Below are positions 36,194 through 45,529 of a stretch of DNA of 64,000 nucleotides, piece by piece (the first letter of the stretch is position 1; the number at the start of each line of letters is the position of its first letter). Position numbers and translations under genes: made by a program. Source of the DNA: Carboxylicivirga litoralis (lineage in GTDB: Bacteria; Bacteroidota; Bacteroidia; Bacteroidales; Marinilabiliaceae). The stretch spans positions 102,629 to 166,628 of the forward strand of contig NZ_JAFMVC010000010.1 in assembly GCF_025499605.1 (NCBI RefSeq), read 5' to 3'. The notes under the pieces are model-generated. The model did not search any database. It had not been told where the DNA came from and was given only the letters and a program-made list of their open reading frames with translations.

Positions 36194-37942
36194 TTATTTG
36201 ATTTCTAAATTGTAAGGAATACGAGCTTGAATCTGATAACCATTCTTCAAACTTTCAAGCGTCTCAATATACTTATATTCCTCTCCCATTAACGATTTAC
36301 CAACAAACATACGCGCTTCACCTGTCAGCTCTTTCATAAACTGCTCAATCGGATCTTCTGCTTTTGGCAAATCAACAATGCGATACTCTTCTAATTCGGC
36401 TGCTTCTTTGGCTAGCTCAATGGCCTTATTTAAACCACCAATTTCATCAACCAAGTCAATGTCCAAAGCATTAACACCACTCCAAACACGTCCCTGGCCA
36501 ATTTCATCAATGGCTTCTTTTGTTGTTTCACGACCATCGGCACATCGGCCAATAAACGTATCGTAACCTTTAACAATATATGCTTGCAGCAGGTCTTTTT
36601 CTTCTTTGCGGAATGGACGCGTTAAACTTGGCATGTCGGCAAACTTATTGGTCTTAACTCCATCGAAACTCACACCAATCTTCCTGGTCAATCCTTCAGC
36701 ATTCGGTATCATACCAAAAATACCAATAGAACCCGTCAATGTTGTTGGGTTTGCCACAATCTTATGTGCTGCACACGAAATATAGTAACCTCCTGACGCT
36801 GCATAGTTACCCATTGATACAATGACTGGTTTAACTTGCTGCGCTAACTCTACTTCTCTCCAAATAATTTCCGAACCAAGGGCCGAACCTCCCGGTGAAT
36901 TTACTCGGAAAACAATCGCTTTGATTGAACTATCACGACGCGCTTTACGAATGGTTTTTGACAATTTATCAGACTTAATACCATCAGATGAAGTTCCATC
37001 AATATCTCCCTCAGCATAGATAACAGCTATTTTCTCTTTAATAAAACCCTTGCCGTTTGACACATAAACTTTAGCATATTTACTGCTTGTTACTGCTTCC
37101 AGGTCGTCAGATGCATCTACATCCATCAACTCTTTCAGCTCGCCAATTACCTCATCTTTATACTTTAAACCATCAATTAAACCTGATTCAATCAATGACT
37201 CGTCAGTGCGAAACATTGGCATCTCATCGGCTAAGGCAGATACTTTTTCTGAACTTAAACCTCTTGCCTCAGCAATACCAGCTTTCACATGATCCCACAT
37301 TGAGTTGAGATAAACCTCGGTTTGTAAACGTGCCGGCTCACTCATCTTCTCTAACAAAAATGGCTCAACTGCCGACTTAAACTTACCATGCTTGAACACC
37401 TGTATCTCAACACCCACTTTCTCCAATGCTTTTTTGAAGAAAGTTCGCTCAGCATACATTCCTTTTAGCTCCAACATACCCGATGGCGTCAGGTAAATCT
37501 TATCGGCTACGGATGCCAGGTAATAAGCTTTCTGCGTATAAACAGGGGCATAACTATAAATGAATTTACCCGATGTTTTAAAGTCTATCAGTGCATTACG
37601 AATCTCCTCAATAGTAGCATAACCAGTCATTGGCATACCCGATTCCATAACGATTCCTACAATATTTTCGTCGCGTTTCGCTTTTTCGATATTCTTTAGA
37701 AGGCGGTTTAAACCTTCAGTTGCTGGTTTTCCTTGTAAAGAGTTTAACGCACTTGATAAATCATCTTCAATAACCCTATCAACAATAGGACCATTGAGAT
37801 CTAAAAGAAGAATTGTATTTTCGCTAATCGTTACTTCTTTCTCACTAGAAGAAACGATTATTAATACCATTAATATTAAAAACAATACAAATGTTAATGC
37901 TCCGGCAAATGTTGCCAATAAGTATTTAAAAAATTTCACCAT
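36194..37942 (-). CDS. sppA: Signal peptide peptidase SppA, 67K type
   Basis: 582 aa from Met 37942 (MVKFFKYLLATFAG), which gives a proper membrane anchor (ALTFVLFLILMVLIIVSS); the longer frame to 37990 would include the promoter. SppA degrades cleaved signal peptides in the inner membrane, facing the periplasm. The duplicated S49 domains are both present. The general-base Lys is in the N-terminal half (PVYTQKAYYLASVADKIYL) and the nucleophile Ser in the C-terminal half (SMGNYAASGGYYISC). FRVNSPGGSALGSE and GSIGIFG are also intact. It is read before lpxK, separated by a terminator. Confidence 0.94.
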   Translation of the reverse strand: MVKFFKYLLATFAGALTFVLFLILMVLIIVSSSEKEVTISENTILLLDLNGPIVDRVIEDDLSSALNSLQGKPATEGLNRLLKNIEKAKRDENIVGIVMESGMPMTGYATIEEIRNALIDFKTSGKFIYSYAPVYTQKAYYLASVADKIYLTPSGMLELKGMYAERTFFKKALEKVGVEIQVFKHGKFKSAVEPFLLEKMSEPARLQTEVYLNSMWDHVKAGIAEARGLSSEKVSALADEMPMFRTDESLIESGLIDGLKYKDEVIGELKELMDVDASDDLEAVTSSKYAKVYVSNGKGFIKEKIAVIYAEGDIDGTSSDGIKSDKLSKTIRKARRDSSIKAIVFRVNSPGGSALGSEIIWREVELAQQVKPVIVSMGNYAASGGYYISCAAHKIVANPTTLTGSIGIFGMIPNAEGLTRKIGVSFDGVKTNKFADMPSLTRPFRKEEKDLLQAYIVKGYDTFIGRCADGRETTKEAIDEIGQGRVWSGVNALDIDLVDEIGGLNKAIELAKEAAELEEYRIVDLPKAEDPIEQFMKELTGEARMFVGKSLMGEEYKYIETLESLKNGYQIQARIPYNLEIK

Positions 37943-37991
37943 AATGATAGAATTGAGTTTAGTGGCGTTGATTCGTTCAACATCATTCAAA

Positions 37992-37999
37992 CAAAAGTA
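37992..37999 (-). promoter_or_regulatory. -7 promoter element for sppA
   Basis: TACTTTTG on the minus strand matches TAnnTTTG, 50 bases before the ATG at 37942; a TTG lies 15 bases upstream. Confidence 0.45.
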
Positions 38000-38092
38000 T
38001 TAAAAAAACACTTACAATTATATCTATTAATTTGATTACAAATATAGTGAACCATTTGGTCGGTTTTCATTTCTAAAACGTTAAATTTTAAT

Positions 38093-38584
38093 ATGAACAA
38101 GCAAATTTTATTGTTAGGTGGTAATCAAGATGATGTCATCAGCTCACTAAAAAAGAGTATCGTTCTACTATCAGAACGTCTTAAAGAGCCCATACTCGTA
38201 TCAGATTATTACGAAAGTGAGGCCTGGGGATTTGAAGCTGAGCAAAACTTCATCAACCAGGTGGTAGAATTTAATTCCGATTTGGACCCTATAGAATTAT
38301 TGGATTTCACACAGAAAATTGAGAAAAAACTGGGCAGAAAAACAAAAACCGGAACCCATTACGAATCCCGGCCTATCGATATTGATATTTTATTTTTTAA
38401 CGATGAGCAAATAACGCTGCCTCGTTTAATTATTCCTCATCCTAAATTGCATGAGCGTCGTTTTACGCTTCTTCCTCTTCTTGATCACTGGGCGACACTA
38501 ATGCACCCTGTCTTTAAGAAAACGATTACTCAATTAACTGAAAACTGTACAGACGCCGGAATGGTGAGAAAAATAGAAGATTAA
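38093..38584 (+). CDS. folK: 2-amino-4-hydroxy-6-hydroxymethyldihydropteridine diphosphokinase
   Basis: 163 aa HPPK, which pyrophosphorylates 6-hydroxymethyl-7,8-dihydropterin in folate synthesis. The start LLLGGNQDD is the family's LGSNLGD-type motif. SDYYESEAWGF, NFINQVVEF, GRKTKTGTHYESRPIDIDILFF and IPHPKLHERRFTLLPL are all diagnostic. Its stop overlaps the upp stop on the other strand by three bases. Divergent from sppA. Confidence 0.95.
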   Translation: MNKQILLLGGNQDDVISSLKKSIVLLSERLKEPILVSDYYESEAWGFEAEQNFINQVVEFNSDLDPIELLDFTQKIEKKLGRKTKTGTHYESRPIDIDILFFNDEQITLPRLIIPHPKLHERRFTLLPLLDHWATLMHPVFKKTITQLTENCTDAGMVRKIED

Positions 38585-39234
38585 ATCTTGCTTCCGTATG
38601 CTAAATCGCCAGCATCACCAATACCTGGAATAATATATGATTTAGAATTCAATTCTGCATCAACAGCCCCTAACCATAAAGTAACAGGCTCGTCTTTAAA
38701 CATATTTTGCACATATTGCACTCCTGCTTCACTGGCAATTAATGAGGCGATGTGCACATGTTTCGGCTTCCCTTTTACTAAAAGCGCTTTGTAGGCCAAC
38801 TCAATTGATGTCCCGGTCGCTAACATAGGATCGCTCAATATCACAATCTTGTCATCTAACGATGGGGATGAAATATACTCAATGTGAATGTCGAAATCAC
38901 CTCTTTCATTGTACTTGCGATAAGCCGATACAAATGCATTCTCAGCTCTGTCGAAATAATTTAACAAGCCTTGATGCATCGGCAAACCAGCACGTAAAAT
39001 GGAAGCAATCACCGGCTCTTCATTCATAACGTTTTCCTGTGCTACACCAAGAGGAGTTGTTACATCCTTCACTTCGTGAGGCAATACTTTGCTTATCTCA
39101 TAGGCCATTATCTCGCCCATACGCTCAATGTTACGACGAAAGCGCATTGGATCAGTCTGAATAGAAGTGTCACGAATTTCTGCAATAAAGCGATTAAAAA
39201 TGCTTTGCTGTTGATTGAATATTGTTGTTTGCAT
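38581..39234 (-). CDS. upp: Uracil phosphoribosyltransferase
   Basis: 217 aa from Met 39234 (MQTTIFNQQQSIF); a six-residue upstream extension is possible. The enzyme joins uracil and PRPP to UMP in pyrimidine salvage. It has VIASILRAGLPMHQGLL, the PRPP loop VILSDPMLATGTS, and the uracil-binding C-terminal IPGIGDAGDLAYG. Tail-to-tail with folK, sharing stop-codon bases, so no room for an intrinsic terminator between them. Confidence 0.95.
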   Translation of the reverse strand: MQTTIFNQQQSIFNRFIAEIRDTSIQTDPMRFRRNIERMGEIMAYEISKVLPHEVKDVTTPLGVAQENVMNEEPVIASILRAGLPMHQGLLNYFDRAENAFVSAYRKYNERGDFDIHIEYISSPSLDDKIVILSDPMLATGTSIELAYKALLVKGKPKHVHIASLIASEAGVQYVQNMFKDEPVTLWLGAVDAELNSKSYIIPGIGDAGDLAYGSKI

Positions 39235-39282
39235 TTGGAAATTTATTTGCAAAGTAAGGAAAAATTAGGGAGAGTATTCGTG

Positions 39283-40404
39283 TTATTCAGCATCATTCGG
39301 TTTAAATTCATTGAGTGCTTTTATGATAAAATCGATTTCTTTTTCACTTAAACATTGATGTAAAGGAATACTTAATATGGTTTTATGAATTTCTTCTGTC
39401 ACTGGAAAACTCAAGTTATTTATTTCTTTGTATGCTTCTTGTTTATGCGGTGGAGTTGGATAATGAATCATTGAACCAATGCCCTTTTCAGAAAGAAATT
39501 TCATCAAGGCGTCACGATAATTCGATCGGATTACATATAAATGCCAGGAATGTTTCATTTTATCACGAGGCCACTGTGGTAAGACAAGATTTGAATTTTT
39601 AATTTCATTACAATAACGCCTAGCTATTGTTCTTCTTCTTTCTGTGATATCGTTCAAATCATCTAATTTGAGATTTAAGATCGCAGCCTGAATCTCATCT
39701 AAGCGTGAATTGATCCCCTTAAACTTATTAATGTATTTCTTTGAAGAACCATAATTAGCAAGAGCCTTTATTAGATTTGCCAATTCAGGGTTATTTGTTG
39801 TAACAGCTCCTGCATCGCCCAAAGCACCAATGTTTTTGCCCGGATAAAAACTAAAGGCAGCTGCATCTGAAAGATTTCCTGTTTTTCTTCCATTCAATTC
39901 TGCTCCAATAGCTTGTGCATTATCTTCGATCAAAAGTAGCCCCTTACTCTTCACTATTCGACTGATTGTCTCCATATCGCAAACTAAGCCATACAGATGT
40001 ACGACTAAAATTGCCTTTGTCCGATTTGTAATACTAACTCCTATCTTCTCAGGACTAATATTATAAGTATCAATGTCAGGCTCAACCAATACTGGTATCA
40101 AACCATTCTCACTAATTGATAAAATAGATGCTATATAAGTATTAGCAGGCACAATCACCTCATCTCCAACTTTAAGTAAGCCCATTTCGATGTAAGCTCT
40201 GAAAATTAAACGCAAAGCATCTAATCCATTTCCTGTACCAACAACATAATTACAGCCAATTTGCTCTGACAACACACTTTCAAATCGATTATTTTCTTCA
40301 CCTTGCAAGTACCAACCTGAGTTAATAACACGGCGAATGGCTTCTTCAATCCTCGACTGATAAGCTTGATTAATATGTTTTAGATTAAGAAATGGTATTT
40401 TCAT
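39283..40404 (-). CDS. dTDP-3-oxo-deoxysugar 3-aminotransferase (FdtB/QdtB-like, DegT family)
   Basis: 373 aa from Met 40404 ([15 protein letters not shown]). DegT/DnrJ/EryC1 PLP enzyme; PLP lysine in [18 protein letters not shown], and [14 protein letters not shown] binds the cofactor. The opening IPFLNLK...[11 protein letters not shown] matches the FdtB/QdtB group that makes dTDP-3-amino-3,6-dideoxyhexose (Fuc3N or Qui3N). The 3,4-ketoisomerase gene lies divergently 57 bases away and fits the same pathway. The finishing N-acetyltransferase (FdtC/QdtC) and the RmlA/RmlB enzymes are not in the window. Fuc versus Qui cannot be decided from this gene. Confidence 0.9.
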   Translation of the reverse strand: MKIPFLNLKHINQAYQSRIEEAIRRVINSGWYLQGEENNRFESVLSEQIGCNYVVGTGNGLDALRLIFRAYIEMGLLKVGDEVIVPANTYIASILSISENGLIPVLVEPDIDTYNISPEKIGVSITNRTKAILVVHLYGLVCDMETISRIVKSKGLLLIEDNAQAIGAELNGRKTGNLSDAAAFSFYPGKNIGALGDAGAVTTNNPELANLIKALANYGSSKKYINKFKGINSRLDEIQAAILNLKLDDLNDITERRRTIARRYCNEIKNSNLVLPQWPRDKMKHSWHLYVIRSNYRDALMKFLSEKGIGSMIHYPTPPHKQEAYKEINNLSFPVTEEIHKTILSIPLHQCLSEKEIDFIIKALNEFKPNDAE

Positions 40405-40416
40405 ATACAATAATAA

Positions 40417-40429
40417 CTTAATATTTAAG
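40417..40429. promoter_or_regulatory. Palindrome in divergent aminotransferase/isomerase gap
   Basis: CTTAA-tat-TTAAG, a 13-bp palindrome in the short AT-rich gap between divergent starts at 40404 and 40462. It could be a shared operator; AT-rich palindromes also arise by chance. Confidence 0.25.
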
Positions 40430-40461
40430 TTTAATAAGCCTAAAGCGATACATTTATAAAT

Positions 40462-40878
40462 ATGGTGAATCTAAACAGTTATTATCAGCTAATTACCTTA
40501 CCAAAAGTAACAGATTCTAGAGGTAACTTGACTTTTATGGAAGGAAATAAGCAAGTGCCTTTTGAGGTTAAACGAGTATATTACATTTATGATGTCCCTG
40601 AAAATAAAACACGTGGTTACCATTCTCATTATGACCAGCATCAGTTTTTAATTGCAATCAATGGAAGTTTTGAGGTTGTTTTAGACACGGGGCGAGAACA
40701 ATGTAGAATAATTGTAGATAATCCAAACATAGGACTACATATTAAACCTGGCATATGGCATGTAATGGAGAATTTTAGTAAAGGATGTCTTCTTTTAGCA
40801 CTTTCATCTCACGAATATGATGAATCTGATTACATTAGAGATTATAACCAATATTTAAAAGAACAAACTATGCTTTAA
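40462..40878 (+). CDS. dTDP-4-oxo-6-deoxyhexose 3,4-ketoisomerase (FdtA/QdtA-like, WxcM family)
   Basis: 138 aa cupin-fold sugar 3,4-ketoisomerase. Key residues: RGNLTFMEG near the start, [23 protein letters not shown] (the His residues around 48-54 include the catalytic pair of the family), FEVVLDTG and [15 protein letters not shown]. It converts dTDP-4-keto-6-deoxyglucose to a 3-keto isomer for transamination. The partner aminotransferase is divergent next door. Its C-terminus runs 11 bases into the convergent GT2 gene. FdtA (galacto) and QdtA (gluco) differ subtly and were not distinguished. Confidence 0.9.
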   Translation: MVNLNSYYQLITLPKVTDSRGNLTFMEGNKQVPFEVKRVYYIYDVPENKTRGYHSHYDQHQFLIAINGSFEVVLDTGREQCRIIVDNPNIGLHIKPGIWHVMENFSKGCLLLALSSHEYDESDYIRDYNQYLKEQTML

Positions 40879-41815
40879 GAAATTCGTCTCCTTTAATCAG
40901 TCCGTATTTTTTTATGCAAAGAATAAATTTCATACCCCTTATTAACAAAGGTTTCAATTTAATTGTCTTATAGACCTTCAAAAAAGCTTTATAATCGCTT
41001 TCTTTATAATAATGATAAGCATAACTCAATGCCCTGTTCTGCATTAACAATTCTTCTGTTTTTGAATCAATCTTTGTCAATTTGGCAAAGAATTGTCTTA
41101 CTTCTAGAGTTTCCTCTAAAAACCTTAAACGTCGATTGCTATCCTCTGAATGAGATACCGAATGTACATTTACCCTGTATACCGTTGTTGAATCATTGAT
41201 ATAACCGACAGAATTATTTAATGAACATTGCAGAAAAATAGGCCCATCCTCCATCTTAAAACATCCATCATCAAACCGATCTATAAGCAGACTTTCATCA
41301 ATAATTGATTTTCGATAGCATACTGTTGATGAGCAAATTACACTATTGGAATATATGCCTTGAAATGAACAATTCTGCTCAGCCAATTTCTGACTAATGG
41401 TGTTTTTATGATACCGTTTCCCAAATAATTTAGGATACATATACATCGTGTCGTACTGAGTATGAACCATTCCCATATTATCATCAGATTCTAGTAGCTG
41501 AATCTGCTTTGACAGTTTATAATCATCTATCCAGTAGTCATCACCATCCAAAGTTGCAATATATTTTCCTTTCGCAGCTCTATAACAAAAGGAATAGTTA
41601 CCAATTAAGCCTTTATTCTTCTCATGTTGGAAATATCTAATCATAGGATATTTTTGGGCATACTGGGCAATAATATCACTGGTACCATCTATTGATCCAT
41701 CATCTCCAATAATAAACTCAAAATCAAAATCTGTTTTTTGTCTTAAAACGGACTTGATTGTTCTCTCTATAAAGTCTTTCTGATTATAACAAATAACGAT
41801 TACTGACAATAACAT
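40868..41815 (-). CDS. Glycosyltransferase family 2
   Basis: 315 aa GT-A fold glycosyltransferase, cytosolic or membrane-associated. SVIVICYNQKDFIERTIKSVLRQ is the nucleotide-binding start, FEFIIGDDGSIDGTSDI follows, and the metal motif is ATLDGDDYWID. The C-terminal half is helical and variable. It presumably adds one sugar of the repeat unit that the neighbouring Wzx flippase exports. Donor and acceptor are unknown. It overlaps the ketoisomerase 3' end tail-to-tail by 11 bases. Confidence 0.92.
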   Translation of the reverse strand: MLLSVIVICYNQKDFIERTIKSVLRQKTDFDFEFIIGDDGSIDGTSDIIAQYAQKYPMIRYFQHEKNKGLIGNYSFCYRAAKGKYIATLDGDDYWIDDYKLSKQIQLLESDDNMGMVHTQYDTMYMYPKLFGKRYHKNTISQKLAEQNCSFQGIYSNSVICSSTVCYRKSIIDESLLIDRFDDGCFKMEDGPIFLQCSLNNSVGYINDSTTVYRVNVHSVSHSEDSNRRLRFLEETLEVRQFFAKLTKIDSKTEELLMQNRALSYAYHYYKESDYKAFLKVYKTIKLKPLLIRGMKFILCIKKYGLIKGDEFLKA

Positions 41816-41866
41816 TCTAAAAGGCTTTTCATTGATGACGGTAAAATGCCATAATTATTGTTTATG

Positions 41867-41893
41867 TAGGTATTTATTTCAAATATTTACCTA
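41867..41893. promoter_or_regulatory. Inverted repeat between divergent GT2 and wzx genes
   Basis: TAGGTA and TACCTA, separated by 15 AT-rich bases, in the 116-base divergent gap; operator-like in form only. Confidence 0.25.
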
Positions 41894-41931
41894 TTTCCCT
41901 CGTTAAAATAATTGAAGCATTGAATAACAGC

Positions 41932-43191
41932 ATGAAATTAAGCTTTACAAATAATAGGTTACTTACTACTTCAATAAAAAACTCGTCACAAGTACTTGTA
42001 AGGGTAATAATTGGCATACTAAACATTAAAATAATTGCCTTATTAACAGGCCCCACCGGCCTTGCCATTGTAAGTCAACTGCAAAATGCCTTACAGTTTG
42101 GAACCAATCTGGCCAATACAGGAATTAATCATGGGATAATTAAATGTCTCAGTGAATATCAGGAAAGTCCTTCAAAACGCCAGTTAGTTATTATCACAAG
42201 CATACTTATAGTGATAATAGCATCCGTATTCATAGGCTTGTGCTTTGCATTACTCTCAGGCTATATTTCCGAAGTACTATTCCAAAGCAACGATTACATT
42301 CTAGTAGTTCGGTTTGCAGGCATATACATAATTACAACATCTCTTTTTAACCTACTTATTTCTATCATCAATGGCATCCAAAAGCTAAAACTGTTTATTA
42401 CGTTAAATATCCTGTACTTCATTAGTAGCTTTATACTAACAATTTCAGCATTATACTTCTTGGGTTTAAAGGGATTGCTTTGGGCTATATTGTTTCAATC
42501 CCTACTTGCTTTAAGTGTAGGAGCCCATATATTGTACAAGCACGGTTACAGGTTTAAACCGTTATTTTCCACTGTTGTTATGCAGAAACTGACAAAGTTC
42601 TCCTTAACGGCAATAACGTCCGGTATAGTTACCCCCCTTGTCGTAATGAGCATACGAACTATCTTAACCCATAACCTGGCCCTGCATGAGGCCGGCATTT
42701 GGGAAGGGATAAACAGAATAAGCACCAGCTATATTAGTTTTGCAACCTTACCTTTTGGCTATTATTTCTTACCAACATTTGCAAAGTTAAAAAGCAATAA
42801 GGAAATCAAACGGGAAATTAAAATAGCACTCCTTACCTTGACCCCCATTTTAATAGCAGGAGGATTACTTTTATATATCCTCAGGATTCCGGTGATAAAC
42901 GTCATCCTATCGAAAGAATTCCACGAAGCAGCCTATATTATTAAATGGCAGATAATGGGGGATGTCTTAAAAGTGTTATGCTGGCTTTTAGGTTTTTTGC
43001 TTATTGCAAAAGAAAAGACAGTAGCTTTTATTGTATCTGAAGCAATTTCAGGCGTACTAGTCGTTTCCCTATGCTACTTTCTTGTTCCCATAATTGGGAT
43101 TGAAGGCAGCACTTTGGCCTACTTTATTGAGAATATTATTAGTTTTAGTCTTCTTTATATTGTTTTTCAGCATTATTGGAGAAAGGACTAA
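41932..43191 (+). CDS. O-antigen/polysaccharide flippase (Wzx-type)
   Basis: 419 aa from Met 41932 (MKLSFTNNRLLTTS). Polytopic membrane protein of the MATE-like polysaccharide flippase family with about 12 helices. The first part, IKNSSQVLVRVIIGILNIKIIALLTGPTGLAIVSQLQN, is typical of WzxE/WzxB-like O-antigen flippases. It moves undecaprenyl-linked glycan units across the inner membrane. Lying between GT2 and GT8 genes supports this role. The Wzy polymerase is not in the window. A very low GC, like the flanking glycan genes, suggests lineage-specific exchange (inference). Confidence 0.9.
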   Translation: MKLSFTNNRLLTTSIKNSSQVLVRVIIGILNIKIIALLTGPTGLAIVSQLQNALQFGTNLANTGINHGIIKCLSEYQESPSKRQLVIITSILIVIIASVFIGLCFALLSGYISEVLFQSNDYILVVRFAGIYIITTSLFNLLISIINGIQKLKLFITLNILYFISSFILTISALYFLGLKGLLWAILFQSLLALSVGAHILYKHGYRFKPLFSTVVMQKLTKFSLTAITSGIVTPLVVMSIRTILTHNLALHEAGIWEGINRISTSYISFATLPFGYYFLPTFAKLKSNKEIKREIKIALLTLTPILIAGGLLLYILRIPVINVILSKEFHEAAYIIKWQIMGDVLKVLCWLLGFLLIAKEKTVAFIVSEAISGVLVVSLCYFLVPIIGIEGSTLAYFIENIISFSLLYIVFQHYWRKD

Positions 43192-43211
43192 CTTTCACAG
43201 AAAGCTCAAAT

Positions 43212-44144
43212 ATGAATATACATTTAGTTATTAGTTTTAACGACTCCTTTACGATTCCTGCCGGAGTGTGCATTACTTCTTTAGCTGTCAACGCCAAGCC
43301 TGACAGCTTCTATAATATTCACATACTCTTTTCTCGCTCACGCCTTAGTGACAGTAATCAACAGAAGATTCGCAAACTGGAATCACGTTATAAAAACATC
43401 TCATTGACATTTATTGATGTTGATGATGCCTTCAAAAATGGATTTGAGATTAGAAATGTGACCATAGAAACCTATTATCGATTACTAATCCCGGCTGTCT
43501 TTACTGATATTGAAAAAATCTTATATCTTGATGTTGATACCATTATCAATACAGACCTCAGCAATCTGTTTAATACTGACATAGAAAACTACCATCTGGC
43601 GGGCGCACGAGAATTTTTTAATACCACCGAAACTTCTCAAAGCCGATATATTAAAACACTTCAACTTAATCCTACTGAATACATCAATGCCGGCATATTA
43701 CTGTTCAACCTTAAGTATATCAGGAAGGAATTAGATTCTTATAATGATAAAATACACAAGTTAGCAACCTTAAATCTTACATATCAAGACCAAGATATAT
43801 TAAATATCATATTCAAAAATAGTATATTATACATCGAACATTCTTATAATTATACATTCCCAAAATTACTTGACGGACTACATATTACAACACCAGACGT
43901 AATTCATTATATACTCGAAAAACCGTGGGATACTCCAAGACCATTCGGTGATATCTGGTGGAATTACTACAAAAACTCAATGTTTTTTGATAAAAAATAC
44001 TACCTCAAGCATCAAATCAAAGCCTTTAAAAACCTGGATACACATTTAAAAATTGGCAGATTATTATACAAACTAGGATTTAACAGACTCATCTCTTTTA
44101 AAAGACATATCCATTTTTTATTCAGAAAGATTAGAACAAAATGA
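43212..44144 (+). CDS. Glycosyltransferase family 8
   Basis: 310 aa from Met 43212 (MNIHLVISFNDSF), the usual GT8 start; a longer frame from 43176 overlaps the flippase. Retaining GT-A enzyme of the LPS galactosyl/glucosyltransferase type. Motifs are YYRLLIPAVF, EKILYLDVDTIIN (metal-binding DVD), YINAGILLFNLKYIR, YQDQDILNIIF and HYILEKPWDTPRPF. It starts 20 bases after the flippase, so they are cotranscribed. The acceptor is unknown. Confidence 0.92.
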   Translation: MNIHLVISFNDSFTIPAGVCITSLAVNAKPDSFYNIHILFSRSRLSDSNQQKIRKLESRYKNISLTFIDVDDAFKNGFEIRNVTIETYYRLLIPAVFTDIEKILYLDVDTIINTDLSNLFNTDIENYHLAGAREFFNTTETSQSRYIKTLQLNPTEYINAGILLFNLKYIRKELDSYNDKIHKLATLNLTYQDQDILNIIFKNSILYIEHSYNYTFPKLLDGLHITTPDVIHYILEKPWDTPRPFGDIWWNYYKNSMFFDKKYYLKHQIKAFKNLDTHLKIGRLLYKLGFNRLISFKRHIHFLFRKIRTK

Positions 44145-44198
44145 GGTTACGTGCCGCTCCATTTTAATTTGTCATACTTGTAGCTAACAAACGACAAG

Positions 44199-44569
44199 AT
44201 GAACAAATTAACCTCAACCTTTGCATAATTATTTATTACATTTTATTCCTTTTGCCAGGAAAAAGGCAGTTTTAATATTACCACAGAACCGGAATCAGCT
44301 ACCCTTGTACTTAACGAGTTTACGGATATTGAAAAAAACAACCCCAGCTACTTTTCCTGATTATAAAACAATGTGTAGACTTCCCCTTTTCAGGAAAAGT
44401 TACAATCTCATTTGTCACATTAGCCGCTGGCTTGTGTATCAAACCAAGCCCTCATTTTCAGATTTTTGGGAAATTCGAGTTCGGCACATATAATGAAGAA
44501 GAAAACCAGGACACCATCAACCTCTGGAAAGAAAATATAATAAATTTAGCTCATCTGGTGGCTGAATAG
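44199..44569 (+). pseudogene. Decayed PEGA-like secreted protein gene
   Basis: Translated pieces in three different frames line up as one ancestral protein. ATG 44199 gives MNKLTSTFA, a TAA, then LFITFYSFCQEKGSFNI and TTEPESATLVLNEFTDIEK. The next frame gives TTPATFPDYKTMCR. A third frame ends FGKFEFGTYNEEENQDTINL and stops at 44567-44569. The TTEPESATLVLN...TPATF pattern is that of PEGA domains on surface proteins. At least one nonsense codon and two frameshifts make it non-functional. It lies directly after the glycosyltransferase gene. Confidence 0.7.
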
Positions 44570-44599
44570 GCATTCGTACCGAATTTTAAGCAGAATCCT

Positions 44600-44607
44600 T
44601 ATTTTTG
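44600..44607 (+). promoter_or_regulatory. -7 promoter element for the CPBP protease gene
   Basis: TATTTTTG fits TAnnTTTG and ends 14 bases before the ATG at 44622, giving a very short leader. Confidence 0.45.
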
Positions 44608-44621
44608 CATAAAACAATTGT

Positions 44622-45527
44622 ATGCATAAAGGTCAACTCTCATATCTTCCTCCGATTATTAAACTAATTTTCCTCTTTGCGATTGTTTTGCTGTTTGGAA
44701 TTCTGTCAGCACTTTTTATGAGCTTAGTGGCAGAACCTGTATTTGGGGTTGACATGCGTTCGCTAAATGATATGACTAGTAACATTGGGTTTATGCAAGC
44801 CTATCAAATTCTGCAAAGCATCAGTTTATTTGTTCTTCCGTCACTATTGGCTTTTTATCTATTTTACAATTCGTTCTCACAAAGTATTTCTGGTAAAAAT
44901 TCATTATCAGCACAATCAACGATAATTACTGTTTTTCTCATTTTTGCTGCACAAGCCTTTATTGCTTACTCGGGGTGGCTCAATCATCAGCTGCGCTTAC
45001 CCGAGTCTTTAAAAGAGCTTGTAGTTTGGATGACAGAAAAAGAACAAGAATTAGCAGAGCTTACAACCTTATTAATACGCTCCGATAATTGGTGGCAGAT
45101 TCTTATTACTGTTTTTATGATGAGCATACTACCTGCCCTTGGTGAAGAGTTTTTGTTTAGAGGCTTGCTTCAGCGCGAATTATCGACCTGGTTTAACAAT
45201 AAACATATCGCTATTATTCTGACAGCTATTCTGTTTAGTGCAGTTCACATGCAGTTTCTAACATTTCTCCCGCGTTTCTTACTTGGAATAATGCTCGGCT
45301 ATCTATATGTCTGGTCGGGAAGTTTATGGTTGGCGGTTATTGGTCATTTTACCAACAATTTTATGGCCATAGTAGCCTATATGTATCTATCTTCAAACGG
45401 GAGCGACTCGCCTCTTAATATTCCAACTGAGAATCCTTTTGGGCTGATGACTATCCTAAGTTTTATGGCTATAACAGGCTGTCTTTATGCGATTAAAAAG
45501 ACGAGTAATTCAGTAGTTGTAGAATGA
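44622..45527 (+). CDS. CPBP family intramembrane glutamic endopeptidase
   Basis: 301 aa membrane protein with about eight helices. CPBP (Abi/CAAX-like) signatures: motif 1 ALGEEFLFRGLLQREL (about 176-191), motif 2 FSAVHMQFLTFLPRFLLGIMLG and motif 3 WLAVIGHFTNNFMA. The two Glu and His residues form the active site. Bacterial members cleave peptides within the membrane or protect against bacteriocins; the actual substrate is unknown. It is convergent with the unknown 233-aa gene, 2 bases apart. Confidence 0.92.
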   Translation: MHKGQLSYLPPIIKLIFLFAIVLLFGILSALFMSLVAEPVFGVDMRSLNDMTSNIGFMQAYQILQSISLFVLPSLLAFYLFYNSFSQSISGKNSLSAQSTIITVFLIFAAQAFIAYSGWLNHQLRLPESLKELVVWMTEKEQELAELTTLLIRSDNWWQILITVFMMSILPALGEEFLFRGLLQRELSTWFNNKHIAIILTAILFSAVHMQFLTFLPRFLLGIMLGYLYVWSGSLWLAVIGHFTNNFMAIVAYMYLSSNGSDSPLNIPTENPFGLMTILSFMAITGCLYAIKKTSNSVVVE

Positions 45528-45529
45528 TA

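Noticed and set aside
36378..37308. Open frames antisense to sppA
   Set aside because: They lie entirely inside a gene with complete family motifs and lack any family pattern of their own.
38581..38584. Overlapping stop codons as a regulatory signal
   Set aside because: Tail-to-tail overlaps recur in this window (folK/upp, 40868, 58417) and reflect compact gene packing.
41932..44144. Recent foreign origin of the flippase/GT genes
   Set aside because: Low GC is suggestive but flippase genes are generally AT-rich; composition alone is not enough to claim transfer.
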